This document shows, one piece after another, positions 52,058-60,250 of a stretch of 64,000 bases of DNA (position 1 is the first letter of the stretch; every line of letters begins with the position of its first letter). The stretch comes from Thiodiazotropha sp040793985 (GTDB lineage: Bacteria; Pseudomonadota; Gammaproteobacteria; Chromatiales; Chromatiaceae), in contig JBFNJI010000007.1 of assembly GCA_040793985.1 (NCBI GenBank), positions 159,906 through 223,905 of the forward strand. Direction: 5' to 3'. The notes under the pieces were generated by a model. It searched no databases, was not told the origin of the DNA, and worked only from the letters and a program-made list of their open reading frames with translations. Both the position numbers and the translations under genes were made by a program.

Positions 52058-53389
52058 ATGATTAGAGTTGTAACACAAGCATCCCGGGTAGCGTTCGGGA
52101 TTCTCATGCTTAGCCTCGGCCTGGTACTGATGACAGGACAGGCACAGGGGAAAGAGGAACAGCAGAGTCTGCCGCTGCAGCAGCTTCGCACCTTTGCCGA
52201 TATCTTTGGCCGTATCAAGGCGAACTATGTGGAACCGGTCGATGACGAGGTGCTGTTGGAGAACGCGATTCGCGGCATGGTCTCGGGCCTCGATCCCCAT
52301 TCCAACTATCTGGATGCAGACGACTATAAAGAGCTGCAGGTGGGTACCAAGGGAGAATTCGGCGGCCTGGGTATAGAAGTGGGCATGGAGGACGGCTTTG
52401 TCAAGGTGATCTCCCCGATTGACGATACCCCGGCGCAAAGGGCAGGGGTACGTAGCGGTGACCTGATCGTTCGTCTTGACGATACCCCGGTCAAGGGACT
52501 CAGCCTGAATGAGGCCGTGGCGCTGATGCGGGGCAAGCCCGGTACTTCTCTCGAGCTGACAATCGTGCGAAAAGGGGAAGAGAAACCGATCAAGATAACG
52601 GTTGTTCGCGATATCATCCGTGTGGTCAGCATCAAGAGCCGCCTGCTGGATAAGCGCTTTGCCTATCTGCGCATCTCCCAGTTCCAGTCGAACACCACCA
52701 GCGACATGTTGAAATCCCTCGACAAACTGAAGAGTAAAATCGGTGGGCCGCTGTTGGGCATGGTGCTCGATCTGAGAAACAATCCTGGCGGGGTGTTGAA
52801 CGCCGCGGTCTCGGTCAGTGATGCCTTTCTGGAATCGGGTCTGATCGTCTACACCGAGGGAAGAGAGAACGATTCACAGTTGCGTTTCGAGGCTGCTCCG
52901 GACGATGTGCTCGATGGCGCGCCGATCGTGGTCCTGGTAAACGAGGGTTCGGCCTCCGCCTCGGAGATTGTCGCGGGTGCGCTGCAGGACCAGAACCGCG
53001 CCGTCATCATGGGCAGCCGAACCTTCGGCAAGGGTTCGGTGCAGACCATTATTCCGATCACCGATACCGCCGCTGTAAAGCTGACCACGGCCAGATACTT
53101 CACCCCCTCCGGGCGTTCGATCCAGGCCGAGGGGATCGAGCCCGATATCGAGCTGGAGGAGCTGACCCTATCCAAGGCGGAAGACAGCAAGGTCAAGCCG
53201 ATCAAAGAGTCAAACCTCTCGGGCCACCTGTTGAACGGCAATGGAGACGAATCGAAGCAGAGTGAAAATGGGGGAGCAGTAGCAGGCGATGAGAATGAAG
53301 AGCTGGTGCGGAACGACTATCAATTGGGCGAAGCGCTGAACCTGCTCAAGGGCCTTACCATCCTGCATGGCAAAAAAACCGCAGGTTGA
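52058..53389 (+). CDS. ctpA: carboxyl-terminal processing protease (S41 family)
   Basis: This periplasmic or lipid-facing C-terminal processing protease resembles CtpA/Prc. It has a signal peptide (to about residue 30), then a short helical N-domain and a PDZ domain (residues about 95-180; EFGGLGIEVGMEDG; VRLDDTPVKGLSLNEAVALM). The S41 protease domain has catalytic Ser298 in NEGSASASE and Lys325 in RTFGKGSVQT. Length is 443 residues, as for CtpA. It starts 9 bp after envC and is probably in the same transcript. It may process lipoproteins or peptidoglycan enzymes. Confidence 0.95.
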   Translation: MIRVVTQASRVAFGILMLSLGLVLMTGQAQGKEEQQSLPLQQLRTFADIFGRIKANYVEPVDDEVLLENAIRGMVSGLDPHSNYLDADDYKELQVGTKGEFGGLGIEVGMEDGFVKVISPIDDTPAQRAGVRSGDLIVRLDDTPVKGLSLNEAVALMRGKPGTSLELTIVRKGEEKPIKITVVRDIIRVVSIKSRLLDKRFAYLRISQFQSNTTSDMLKSLDKLKSKIGGPLLGMVLDLRNNPGGVLNAAVSVSDAFLESGLIVYTEGRENDSQLRFEAAPDDVLDGAPIVVLVNEGSASASEIVAGALQDQNRAVIMGSRTFGKGSVQTIIPITDTAAVKLTTARYFTPSGRSIQAEGIEPDIELEELTLSKAEDSKVKPIKESNLSGHLLNGNGDESKQSENGGAVAGDENEELVRNDYQLGEALNLLKGLTILHGKKTAG

Positions 53390-53402
53390 TTGAGTGCGGT
53401 CA

Positions 53403-54236
53403 ATGCATCGTTTCTCGCTGCTGCTCTGTCTGCTCTGCTTGTTGCCAGCCCACTCCGTCGTGGCTGAGGTTGGGCGCCAGACGCCACCGTCAGTGAGGGT
53501 GAAGATTGCTTTGATCATCGATGATCTTGGCAACCAGCTGACGGCGGGTGAGCGTGCGCTGGCCCTGCCGGGTGCGATAACCTACGCCTTTCTGCCCCAG
53601 ACCCCCTTTGCCTGGCAGTTGGCCAGCAAGGCGTATGAACTGAATAAAGAGGTGATGTTGCATCAACCGATGGAGTCGGACAACGGCAATCGATTGGGCA
53701 ATGGCGCACTGACCCTGGACATGTCGAAGCAGGAGTTCACCCAAACCTTCAGGCGCAATCTCGCCTCCATTCCCTACGTCGCCGGGGTGAACAACCATAT
53801 GGGCTCTCTCCTGACCCGGGATCCCACGGCGATGCGTTGGCTGATGAGTGAGCTGCGTGACAGCGGTCTCTACTTCATCGACAGCCGCACCACCGATTCC
53901 ACCGTCGCCGAGCGGATAGCCAACAGGGCACTGGTTTCAGCCTCTCGCCGGCATGTCTTTCTCGACAACCAGCTCCAGGCGTCTGCGATCAGAGGGCAAT
54001 TGGATACACTGATCGAGATGGCCCGCGAACAGGGAAGCGCGATCGGTATTGCCCACCCCTACCCCCAAACCCTGGCCCTGCTGCAGCAGGAGTTACCCAG
54101 GCTGCAAAAGCAGGGTGTTGAGCTGGTACCCGTTTCTGAACTCGTCAACTCAGGGAGACCACTATGGCACGTGTACTCGTACCCCTCGCCCAAGGCTGTG
54201 AAGAGCTCGAAGCAGTCACCATTACGGATCTACTGA
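53403..54236 (+). CDS. yibQ: divergent polysaccharide deacetylase family protein YibQ
   Basis: YibQ belongs to the divergent NodB-like deacetylase superfamily (DUF610). ATG 53403 is used; GTG 53394 is an alternative three codons upstream. A signal peptide (MHRFSLLLCLLCLLPAHSVV) is followed by KIALIIDDLGNQLTAGERAL, then VMLHQPMES, VAGVNNHMGSLLTRDP, YFIDSRTTDSTVA and IGIAHPYPQTL, all family motifs. It is exported and its substrate is unknown. The C-terminus runs 73 bp into the next gene, with a tail (SGRPLWHVYSYPSPKAV) that is not family-like. Confidence 0.9.
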   Translation: MHRFSLLLCLLCLLPAHSVVAEVGRQTPPSVRVKIALIIDDLGNQLTAGERALALPGAITYAFLPQTPFAWQLASKAYELNKEVMLHQPMESDNGNRLGNGALTLDMSKQEFTQTFRRNLASIPYVAGVNNHMGSLLTRDPTAMRWLMSELRDSGLYFIDSRTTDSTVAERIANRALVSASRRHVFLDNQLQASAIRGQLDTLIEMAREQGSAIGIAHPYPQTLALLQQELPRLQKQGVELVPVSELVNSGRPLWHVYSYPSPKAVKSSKQSPLRIY

Positions 54237-54712
54237 CCCGGGCCGGCATCGAAGTTGTCACCGCAGGACTGGAGGCGGGTCCGGTGAAGGCCTCGCGGGG
54301 TATCACCCTGGTACCCGACACCACCCTCGATGCGGTATTGGATGAGGAGTTCGACATGATGGTGCTGCCCGGCGGTCTCCCTGGCGCCGACCATCTCGAT
54401 GCCGATCCCCGTATCCATGAGCTGCTGCAGCGCCTCAACCGGCAGGGCCGGTTTACCGCGGCGATCTGCGCCGCGCCCAAGGTGCTGGCCGGGGCCGGCC
54501 TGCTCGATGGCCGTCGCGCCACCAGTTACCCCGGCGTGCTGGACAGCATGGAGCTGCCCAGGGTTGACGTGCAGCTCGAATCCGTGGTCAGTGACGACCG
54601 GGTGATCACCTCCCGGGGGCCGGGTACGGCGATGGATTTCGCCCTGGAGCTGATCGAGAAACTGAGCGGCAGGGAGATTCGGGACCAGGTCGAGCAGGGG
54701 CTGGTGCGCTGA
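54164..54712 (+). CDS. yajL: DJ-1/PfpI-family protein (YajL type)
   Basis: The 182-residue DJ-1/PfpI superfamily member is closest in layout to YajL. Such proteins are described as stress-related chaperones or glyoxalase/deglycase-type enzymes, which is debated. The nucleophile elbow AAICAAPKVLAGAG puts the conserved Cys at residue 102, and the conserved Glu is in QGCEELEAVT. DMMVLPGGLPGADHL is the other typical motif. Translation starts 73 bp before the end of yibQ. GGGAG lies just upstream (CAGGGAGACCACT), so it is translated independently. Confidence 0.92.
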   Translation: MARVLVPLAQGCEELEAVTITDLLTRAGIEVVTAGLEAGPVKASRGITLVPDTTLDAVLDEEFDMMVLPGGLPGADHLDADPRIHELLQRLNRQGRFTAAICAAPKVLAGAGLLDGRRATSYPGVLDSMELPRVDVQLESVVSDDRVITSRGPGTAMDFALELIEKLSGREIRDQVEQGLVR

Positions 54713-54946
54713 CCGTCCGCTGAATCAGCAAATTCATATTTAGTCCAGGTGTCGATAGGGAATGCCATGGCCCGGTGAGGGCGCAGGCGGTCGGCGACAC
54801 GGTCTGTGATCTCCCGGCTGCCGGCCTCGTCTCCGACTCTGTCAGCCATACCCACCGTAGTGGATATTACCGGATTTGACCTGTCGGGCAGTTGCTATAC
54901 TTGCGATTCAGAATGTTGAGTCCAGACTCAAAAGGAGGGAGATGAA

Positions 54947-56473
54947 ATGGAGAAGCAGCTGCGAAATCAGATCGAAAGGATAATCGACGAGGGTCAGGGA
55001 AAAGCGCGCAGTGTGATTATTCAAATGGACACGGGAAAGGAGGAGACCGAGGAACTCATCTCCATAGCCAGCCAGGCCGTCATCGGCCGCAATATGTTTC
55101 TCAGTGCCCGGGATGCACTCCCCCCTCCCGCTGAAAAACTGCAACGGACCGTAAAGGCTTCACGGGGTCGGAAAAGCCGTCGACGCCGGCTTCCGGATAC
55201 CAAAAGCATGGCCGAATTTGTCGCCACCATGGGTTTCAAGGCGAGCAAGAAGTCGATCGAAAGGGTTGCGAGGCGCTCGTTGAGGCCACTGCTTGAGTCG
55301 GATATCGCAAAACGGCTCGTGAGCGACCGCAAAGGTGCAAAGATAGGCCATTTCTGGAGTGCCGCAAGTGCGGTGCTCGAGCTCACCAAAGACGATCTCG
55401 CACGGTTACCGAACAGTGTACCGGGTATCCGGGATGTATTTGTCAACCGACAGGTTGCCCTGCCACCGGTTGTCCGGGTCGATCCCGCCCGTCTTCCCCG
55501 AAGTGTTCAGGAAAACAAGACATCGGCCTGGGGAGTGGAGGCCATAGGGGCCTTGGCAACCTGGGGTGCCTATGGGGCAAGGGGTAGCGGCGTCAAGGTT
55601 GCCGTGCTGGATACCGGTATCGATTCCGGTCACCGCGACCTGCAGGGCAGAATCAGCGCCAGCGATTTCGCTGAGTTCGACCTGGATGGCAATATTGTAG
55701 ACGGTGCGGCGGTGCGTGACACCGGCAAGCACGGAACGCATTGCAGCGGAACGGTCGCGGGCGGTAACGCATCGGGTCACTGGATCGGTGTGGCGCCGGA
55801 GGCCTCATTGGCGGCCGGGGTTGTACTGCCACGGGGGCGCGGTACGGATGCCCAGATCCTTGCCGGTATGCAGTGGGCCATCGACCGGGATGTCGACGTC
55901 ATCAGCATGTCGCTGGGTGGTTTGAGCATGAGCCCCGAGGTCCTCGACACCTACACGCGGATGATCATCACCGCCAACCGCCTGGGTATATCGGTGGTCG
56001 TCGCTATCGGCAACGAAGGAAGCCAGACCTCGGGCGCCCCCGGCAACGACTACTTCGCTTTCACCGTTGGCGCCACCGACCCGGAAGACAGGGCCGCCGG
56101 TTTTTCCGGCGGGCGCACCCAGGTGATAACGGAGTCGAGCTACATCCGATCGGATGCGCTGCCCCTTGTCTATTCGAAACCCGATGTGTCGGCACCCGGG
56201 GTGGGGGTAGAGTCGGCTGTTCCCAGAGGCCGCTACGAGGCCTGGAACGGCACCTCCATGGCGACACCCCATATCGCCGGCGCGATCGCCCTGCTGCTCA
56301 GCGCCACCGATATTCGTAACAGCGTTGCCGCAAACGAACGCGCCTATCTGATCCAGGATCTGATCATGGGCTCGGTGGAGGAGCTTGGCGAGGCGGGACA
56401 GGATCATCGCTTTGGACTGGGGCGCATTAACATCCTAAAAGCGATAGGCTATGCCAAAGAGCTTGGTTACTGA
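54947..56473 (+). CDS. S8 subtilisin-family serine protease without signal peptide
   Basis: This 508-residue subtilase has the catalytic triad Asp222 (AVLDTGIDSGHRD), His262 (GKHGTHCSGTVAGG) and Ser437 (NGTSMATPHIAGA), plus the oxyanion-hole Asn356 in IGNEGS. The first about 175 residues precede the domain and contain a basic linker (ASRGRKSRRRRLPDTKSM). They end in a segment resembling the end of an I9 propeptide (AASAVLELTKDDLARLPNSV). There is no signal peptide, so it is probably cytoplasmic or exported by another route. The small gene 6 bp downstream encodes an I9-like protein. Confidence 0.88.
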   Translation: MEKQLRNQIERIIDEGQGKARSVIIQMDTGKEETEELISIASQAVIGRNMFLSARDALPPPAEKLQRTVKASRGRKSRRRRLPDTKSMAEFVATMGFKASKKSIERVARRSLRPLLESDIAKRLVSDRKGAKIGHFWSAASAVLELTKDDLARLPNSVPGIRDVFVNRQVALPPVVRVDPARLPRSVQENKTSAWGVEAIGALATWGAYGARGSGVKVAVLDTGIDSGHRDLQGRISASDFAEFDLDGNIVDGAAVRDTGKHGTHCSGTVAGGNASGHWIGVAPEASLAAGVVLPRGRGTDAQILAGMQWAIDRDVDVISMSLGGLSMSPEVLDTYTRMIITANRLGISVVVAIGNEGSQTSGAPGNDYFAFTVGATDPEDRAAGFSGGRTQVITESSYIRSDALPLVYSKPDVSAPGVGVESAVPRGRYEAWNGTSMATPHIAGAIALLLSATDIRNSVAANERAYLIQDLIMGSVEELGEAGQDHRFGLGRINILKAIGYAKELGY

Positions 56474-56479
56474 GGCGCT

Positions 56480-56857
56480 ATGGGCGATACCAATCCTGAC
56501 AGTGAGTTGATGGAGAAGAAGATCACCCTCCTGGCGTTGCGTGAGTTTGCGTTGAGCAACAGCGACGAGACGCGCCCGGTGGTGATTGAGCTGGCTGTGG
56601 ATTTTCCCCGCGTGGAAGTAAAAAAAAGTCTTTTTGGCAGGTTACGCCCAAGACGTGTGCTTGAACTCTCGCCGCAACAGAAGCTTAACATGGAGAAAAT
56701 AGAAGCGGCGGCGAGGGACAAACTCCCGAAGATCATAACCCGCAAGGTCAAATGGCTCGGTGCCGCCCATGCGTTTATGGCACGGGTGACACCGGAGGAG
56801 TTGCGGGTATTGGTGGCGATGGAGGAGGTACGTGGGGTGCGCTTGCGGAAAGATTGA
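56480..56857 (+). CDS. small basic protein with I9 inhibitor-like C-terminus, partner of the subtilase
   Basis: This 125-residue basic protein follows the protease by 6 bp, with GAGG overlapping the protease stop, so it is co-translated. The C-terminal 40 residues (LGAAHAFMARVTPEELRVLV, then AMEEVRGVRLRKD) follow the pattern of inhibitor-I9/propeptide domains (hydrophobic A-F-x-x-L/V-T-xx-E-x-L ... V-x-x-V). They also parallel the propeptide-like segment of the protease itself (AASAVLELTKDDLARL). A trans-acting folding aid or inhibitor of the protease is the best guess. The N-terminal part is unrecognised. Confidence 0.55.
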   Translation: MGDTNPDSELMEKKITLLALREFALSNSDETRPVVIELAVDFPRVEVKKSLFGRLRPRRVLELSPQQKLNMEKIEAAARDKLPKIITRKVKWLGAAHAFMARVTPEELRVLVAMEEVRGVRLRKD

Positions 56858-56877
56858 GGTTGCTGGCGGATCTCCCG

Positions 56878-57345
56878 CTACCGCCTGTCCAGACGCCGGT
56901 AGCCGATCGCCTCGCTGATATGTGATGTCTCCACCTTCGCACGCGCCTCCAGGTCGGCGACGGTGCGCGCCACCTTGAGGATGCGGTGGTAGGCGCGCAT
57001 CGACAGTCCCAGCTTTTCGATGGCCCGGTGCAACAATTCATTGCCCGCCTTGCCGGGTGTCGCCACCTCCTCGATCTGTACCCCTTGCAACGCCTGGTTG
57101 GTGCAGCCTTGTCTCTCTAGTTGTATTTCTCGGGCGTCGATGACCCGGCTGCGAATGGACTCGCTCGACTCCTCTTGCTTCTGCGGCGATTTGTGATTTA
57201 GCTGAAGCGGCGGCTGCCTCGGCACCTCCACATGCATGTCGATGCGATCCAGCAGGGGCCCGGAGATACGCATCCGGTAGCGGTTGATCCGGTCGAGGGT
57301 GCAGTGGCAGCGGTCGCTGCCGTCCCCCAGGTGGCCGCAGGGGCA
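56878..57345 (-). pseudogene. comM: comM (YifB-type Mg-chelatase-like ATPase), 5'-truncated remnant
   Basis: ComM is a ring helicase that promotes branch migration in natural transformation; full-length family members have about 500 residues. Only the C-terminal part remains, starting at CPCGHLGDGSDRCHCTLDRI. It continues RMRISGPLLDRIDMHVEVPR (the sensor/finger region) and the final helices HRAIEKLGLSMRAYHRILKV and RTVADLEARAKVETSHISEAIGYRRLD. The conserved residues before CPCG (usually NP) and the whole ATPase core are missing, so homology breaks at about 57345. A reading frame continues to 57393 with unrelated codons. The gene is interrupted or truncated and probably inactive here. Confidence 0.85.
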
Positions 57346-57353
57346 CCCTTGCT

Positions 57354-57812
57354 TTGCCTTTTTGCCATATAGCCCTGAAAGTAAGAAAAACACAGAGTTA
57401 CCCGAGTTTGGATGATTGTAAAAGGCTAGGAGACCTTCTTAAGCGTATGAGAGTCGAACGCGGTCTCAGGCAAGTTGACGTTGCTGCAAGATTGGATGTC
57501 AATCCCTGGACACTCAGAAATTGGGAGCATAATAGGACGAAGCCGCGTGTTCCGTACTATCCAGTCATCATGGATATTCTTGGGTACTGTCCATATCAGA
57601 GGGGTGATACTTTTGGGATGAAAATAATGCTGCACCGCACATATCAAGGGGTAACTCAGAGGCAATTAGCACAACTACTCAAGGTTGATCCGGGATCAGT
57701 TTCAAGATGGGAAACGGGGATTAGATGTCCCATGGAAGGAGTTATGATGAAGTTGCTTGGTGCCTTAGGAGAGAGGTTTGCGAACTATAAACAACAATCC
57801 AATGCTCCATAG
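57354..57812 (+). CDS. tandem helix-turn-helix (XRE-like) regulator
   Basis: The protein carries two XRE-type helix-turn-helix units. The first is GDLLKRMRVERGLRQVDVAA / LDVNPWTLRNWEHNRTKP. The second is GVTQRQLAQLLKVDPGSVSR followed by WETGIRCP. Each is followed by a short helix ending in a GY/LG segment. Double-HTH proteins of this sort occur as isolated genes near mobile regions. The start is unclear: the frame opens at TTG 57354, directly at the comM break, and TTG 57410 or ATG 57449 are alternatives. The original N-terminus may have been lost at the junction. The DNA is more A/T-rich than comM. Confidence 0.6.
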   Translation: MPFCHIALKVRKTQSYPSLDDCKRLGDLLKRMRVERGLRQVDVAARLDVNPWTLRNWEHNRTKPRVPYYPVIMDILGYCPYQRGDTFGMKIMLHRTYQGVTQRQLAQLLKVDPGSVSRWETGIRCPMEGVMMKLLGALGERFANYKQQSNAP

Positions 57813-58051
57813 TCATGCGGCAACGTTAGCATTGATATGCGGTATGTATGTTGATGGTCACTGGGTCAACGCTCGGGATAAATTGAATGCGGATATATGA
57901 TATTTAAGTTGAAATGACTTTTAAGTGCTATTTTGTGATAGATGGCATTCCATTGATCCAAGTCAATTTACTCGTAGCGAGGAATCAAATAAGTTTCATC
58001 GGAATTGTAATGAACATCATTATTTAAACGTAGTAATTTAAGGAATTCACA

Positions 58052-60250
58052 ATGCAGGGACGCCAAAAAAGATCCCCATTTGCGGTTTTTTCGCTTGCCT
58101 TAACCCTTCTCTGGTATATCTGTTTTTCCAGCCATCTTCTTGCCAATGACCAAGTCAATGCACTTTGGGTGGCAGAGTCAACCGGTATCATCAAGGTTGC
58201 CACAGCAGACGGGTCTGTTTTGCTGGAAATAGAAGATGATGGCGACCCGCGGGCTGTCTCTGTGGACCAGGCAAATGCCAGGATATGGGTGTATGGGAAT
58301 GACACACTTCGCGCGTATGGTTTTGATGGTGCACTGCTGTCTCAAACACAAGTCAGTTCAATAAATGGAAGTGATGAGAACACTTCCTGCCACGAAGCAC
58401 TGACCTCATTGCTGAATCTGGGTGGTTTAAACGGGTCTGGTGCGGATTGTTTCGAACATGTCAGATCTATATTGGGGATCTGGCCTGTCAATCTTGCCGT
58501 TGGTAAAAACGATGGAGAAGTATGGCTAAGCGTATTTAAAACGCTATACCAGTTCGATCACACAGGAACACTTCAGAACTCAATCGCATTCGACAGTATT
58601 ATACGTTCAATTACCCACGAAACTGCTACTAACCAGCTCTGGATTGCCGTCGCAAATGAAGTTGTGACGACTACGCCCGATGGCTCGACAATAGAAGTCA
58701 TAGCGCTGGGCCGAAGACAGCATATATTGGACCTTGCGTATGATGAAAGCTTAAATGAAATCTGGGTTGTCACCGGTAGGGAACTGCAACGCTACACTAG
58801 CAATGGTGAACAAACCTTTGTTCAATCACTACGCCACTTGAGGCAAGTGGCTCCCGATGGTCAAGGCGGTGTTTGGCTCGCAGGCCGGCATAAGCTCTAT
58901 CGCGTGGATGCATCAGGCCTGATCCATTTTGAAATGGGGCCATTTCAAGGGTTAGGCTTGAGGCGTCTTATCGATATTGTCGCTGATCACACGGACCATA
59001 CGGTTTGGGTTGCAAACAAGCACGCAATCAAACATATCGATCGAGATGGCCAGATATTGCATACCTTTGTCATGGAAGGAAGGGGCATTCGACGCGCAAA
59101 AATCCGCGATCTTGCCATATATACCGACGCCGTAGGTCCACAACTTACTGTTCTTTCACCAGCTGATGCCAGCTATATCAATTCGCAACAACCGCAAATA
59201 GCATTCGAGCTGGTCGACGATGGAAGTGGCGTGGATGTCGAGAGCCTGGAGATCCTGGCAGAGGGTGAAGCATTACCAGTCGAGTGCAGTGGCACACTGC
59301 CCGAGTGGGTCTGTACACCGACAGTGGCTCTCGAAGATGATCCGGTCAGCCTTAGTGTGACAGTAGCCGACAATGCGGGTAATCGCTCGGAACCGGTTGA
59401 AACTACGTTTACGATCGATACACAACTACCGGAAATCACGTTGCAATCGCCCGTGGATGGATTGTTGACAAACCAGCCGGTACTCACTGTCAGCGGCAGT
59501 GTGAACGAAGCGGCCATGGTAACCCTCAATGGCGAACCACTCACGCTGACCATCGACCACACATTTACAGAAACACTGACCCTCATCGCAGGCGACAATT
59601 CAATCGATCTGCAGGCGACGGATTTGGCGGGAAATACCACTGACCTTAGCGTGCTTGTGGTGCTCGATACCCTATCGCCGGCAGCGGTCGACCTGGAGTT
59701 GATGCATGTCAGCGATATCATTGATGGCGAAGTGACGGTCACTGGGGAACCCTCGAGTGTCGAACCCGAGTCAAAGGTGACCATAGAAAATCAACGGACA
59801 GGTGAGACGGTTACCACGACGGCCAACACAGACGGCAGTTTTATCCTTGTAATAACCGCCGAGCATAGTGATGAATTGTCAGTCCTCGTCACCGATCAGG
59901 CAGGTAATGACAGTGACGAAGCCAGGACAGCTGTGACCGATGTTGTGCCGGGTGTCGGTACTATCCCTCCCGATCCCGCACAGCTTGCGCCACCCTTCAG
60001 TCCCAGTGCACCTGTTACCATGTTTGCGTCCAGCGAGTTTCTCTACAACGGCACGCCTCCCGTGCAAACCGGTGTGGATCCCTCAACCATCAGTAAGCAG
60101 CGGATCGCTGTGGTGCGCGGTCTAGTGCTCGACCGCAATAACCACCCACTGCCCGGTGTAAAAATCACCATCAAGAACCACCCGGAATTCGGCCAGACCC
60201 TGACCCGCCGTGACGGTCAACGGCGGTGGTTTGCTGACCATCAACTATGA
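58052..60250 (+). pseudogene. 5' part of a frameshifted giant NHL-RHS surface protein gene
   Basis: The frame starts at ATG 58052, after AAGGA 8 bp upstream, with a signal peptide (KRSPFAVFSLALTLLWYICF). Residues about 35-360 form a beta-propeller-like repeat region (LWVAESTGIIKV, VWLSVFKTLYQF, LWIAVANEVV, IWVVTGREL, VWLAGRHKLYRV, VWVANKHAIKHI). Ig-like domains follow (residues about 370-620; GPQLTVLSPADASYI; TFTIDTQLPEITLQSPVDG). A carboxypeptidase-regulatory-like segment is GLVLDRNNHPLPGVKITIKN. Reading stops at 60250 in an unrelated tail (DGQRRWFADHQL) while the overlapping +1 frame continues the same domain (VNGGGLLTINYEKAGYLPV). It is the N-terminal piece of one gene split by a short indel. 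Confidence 0.8.
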
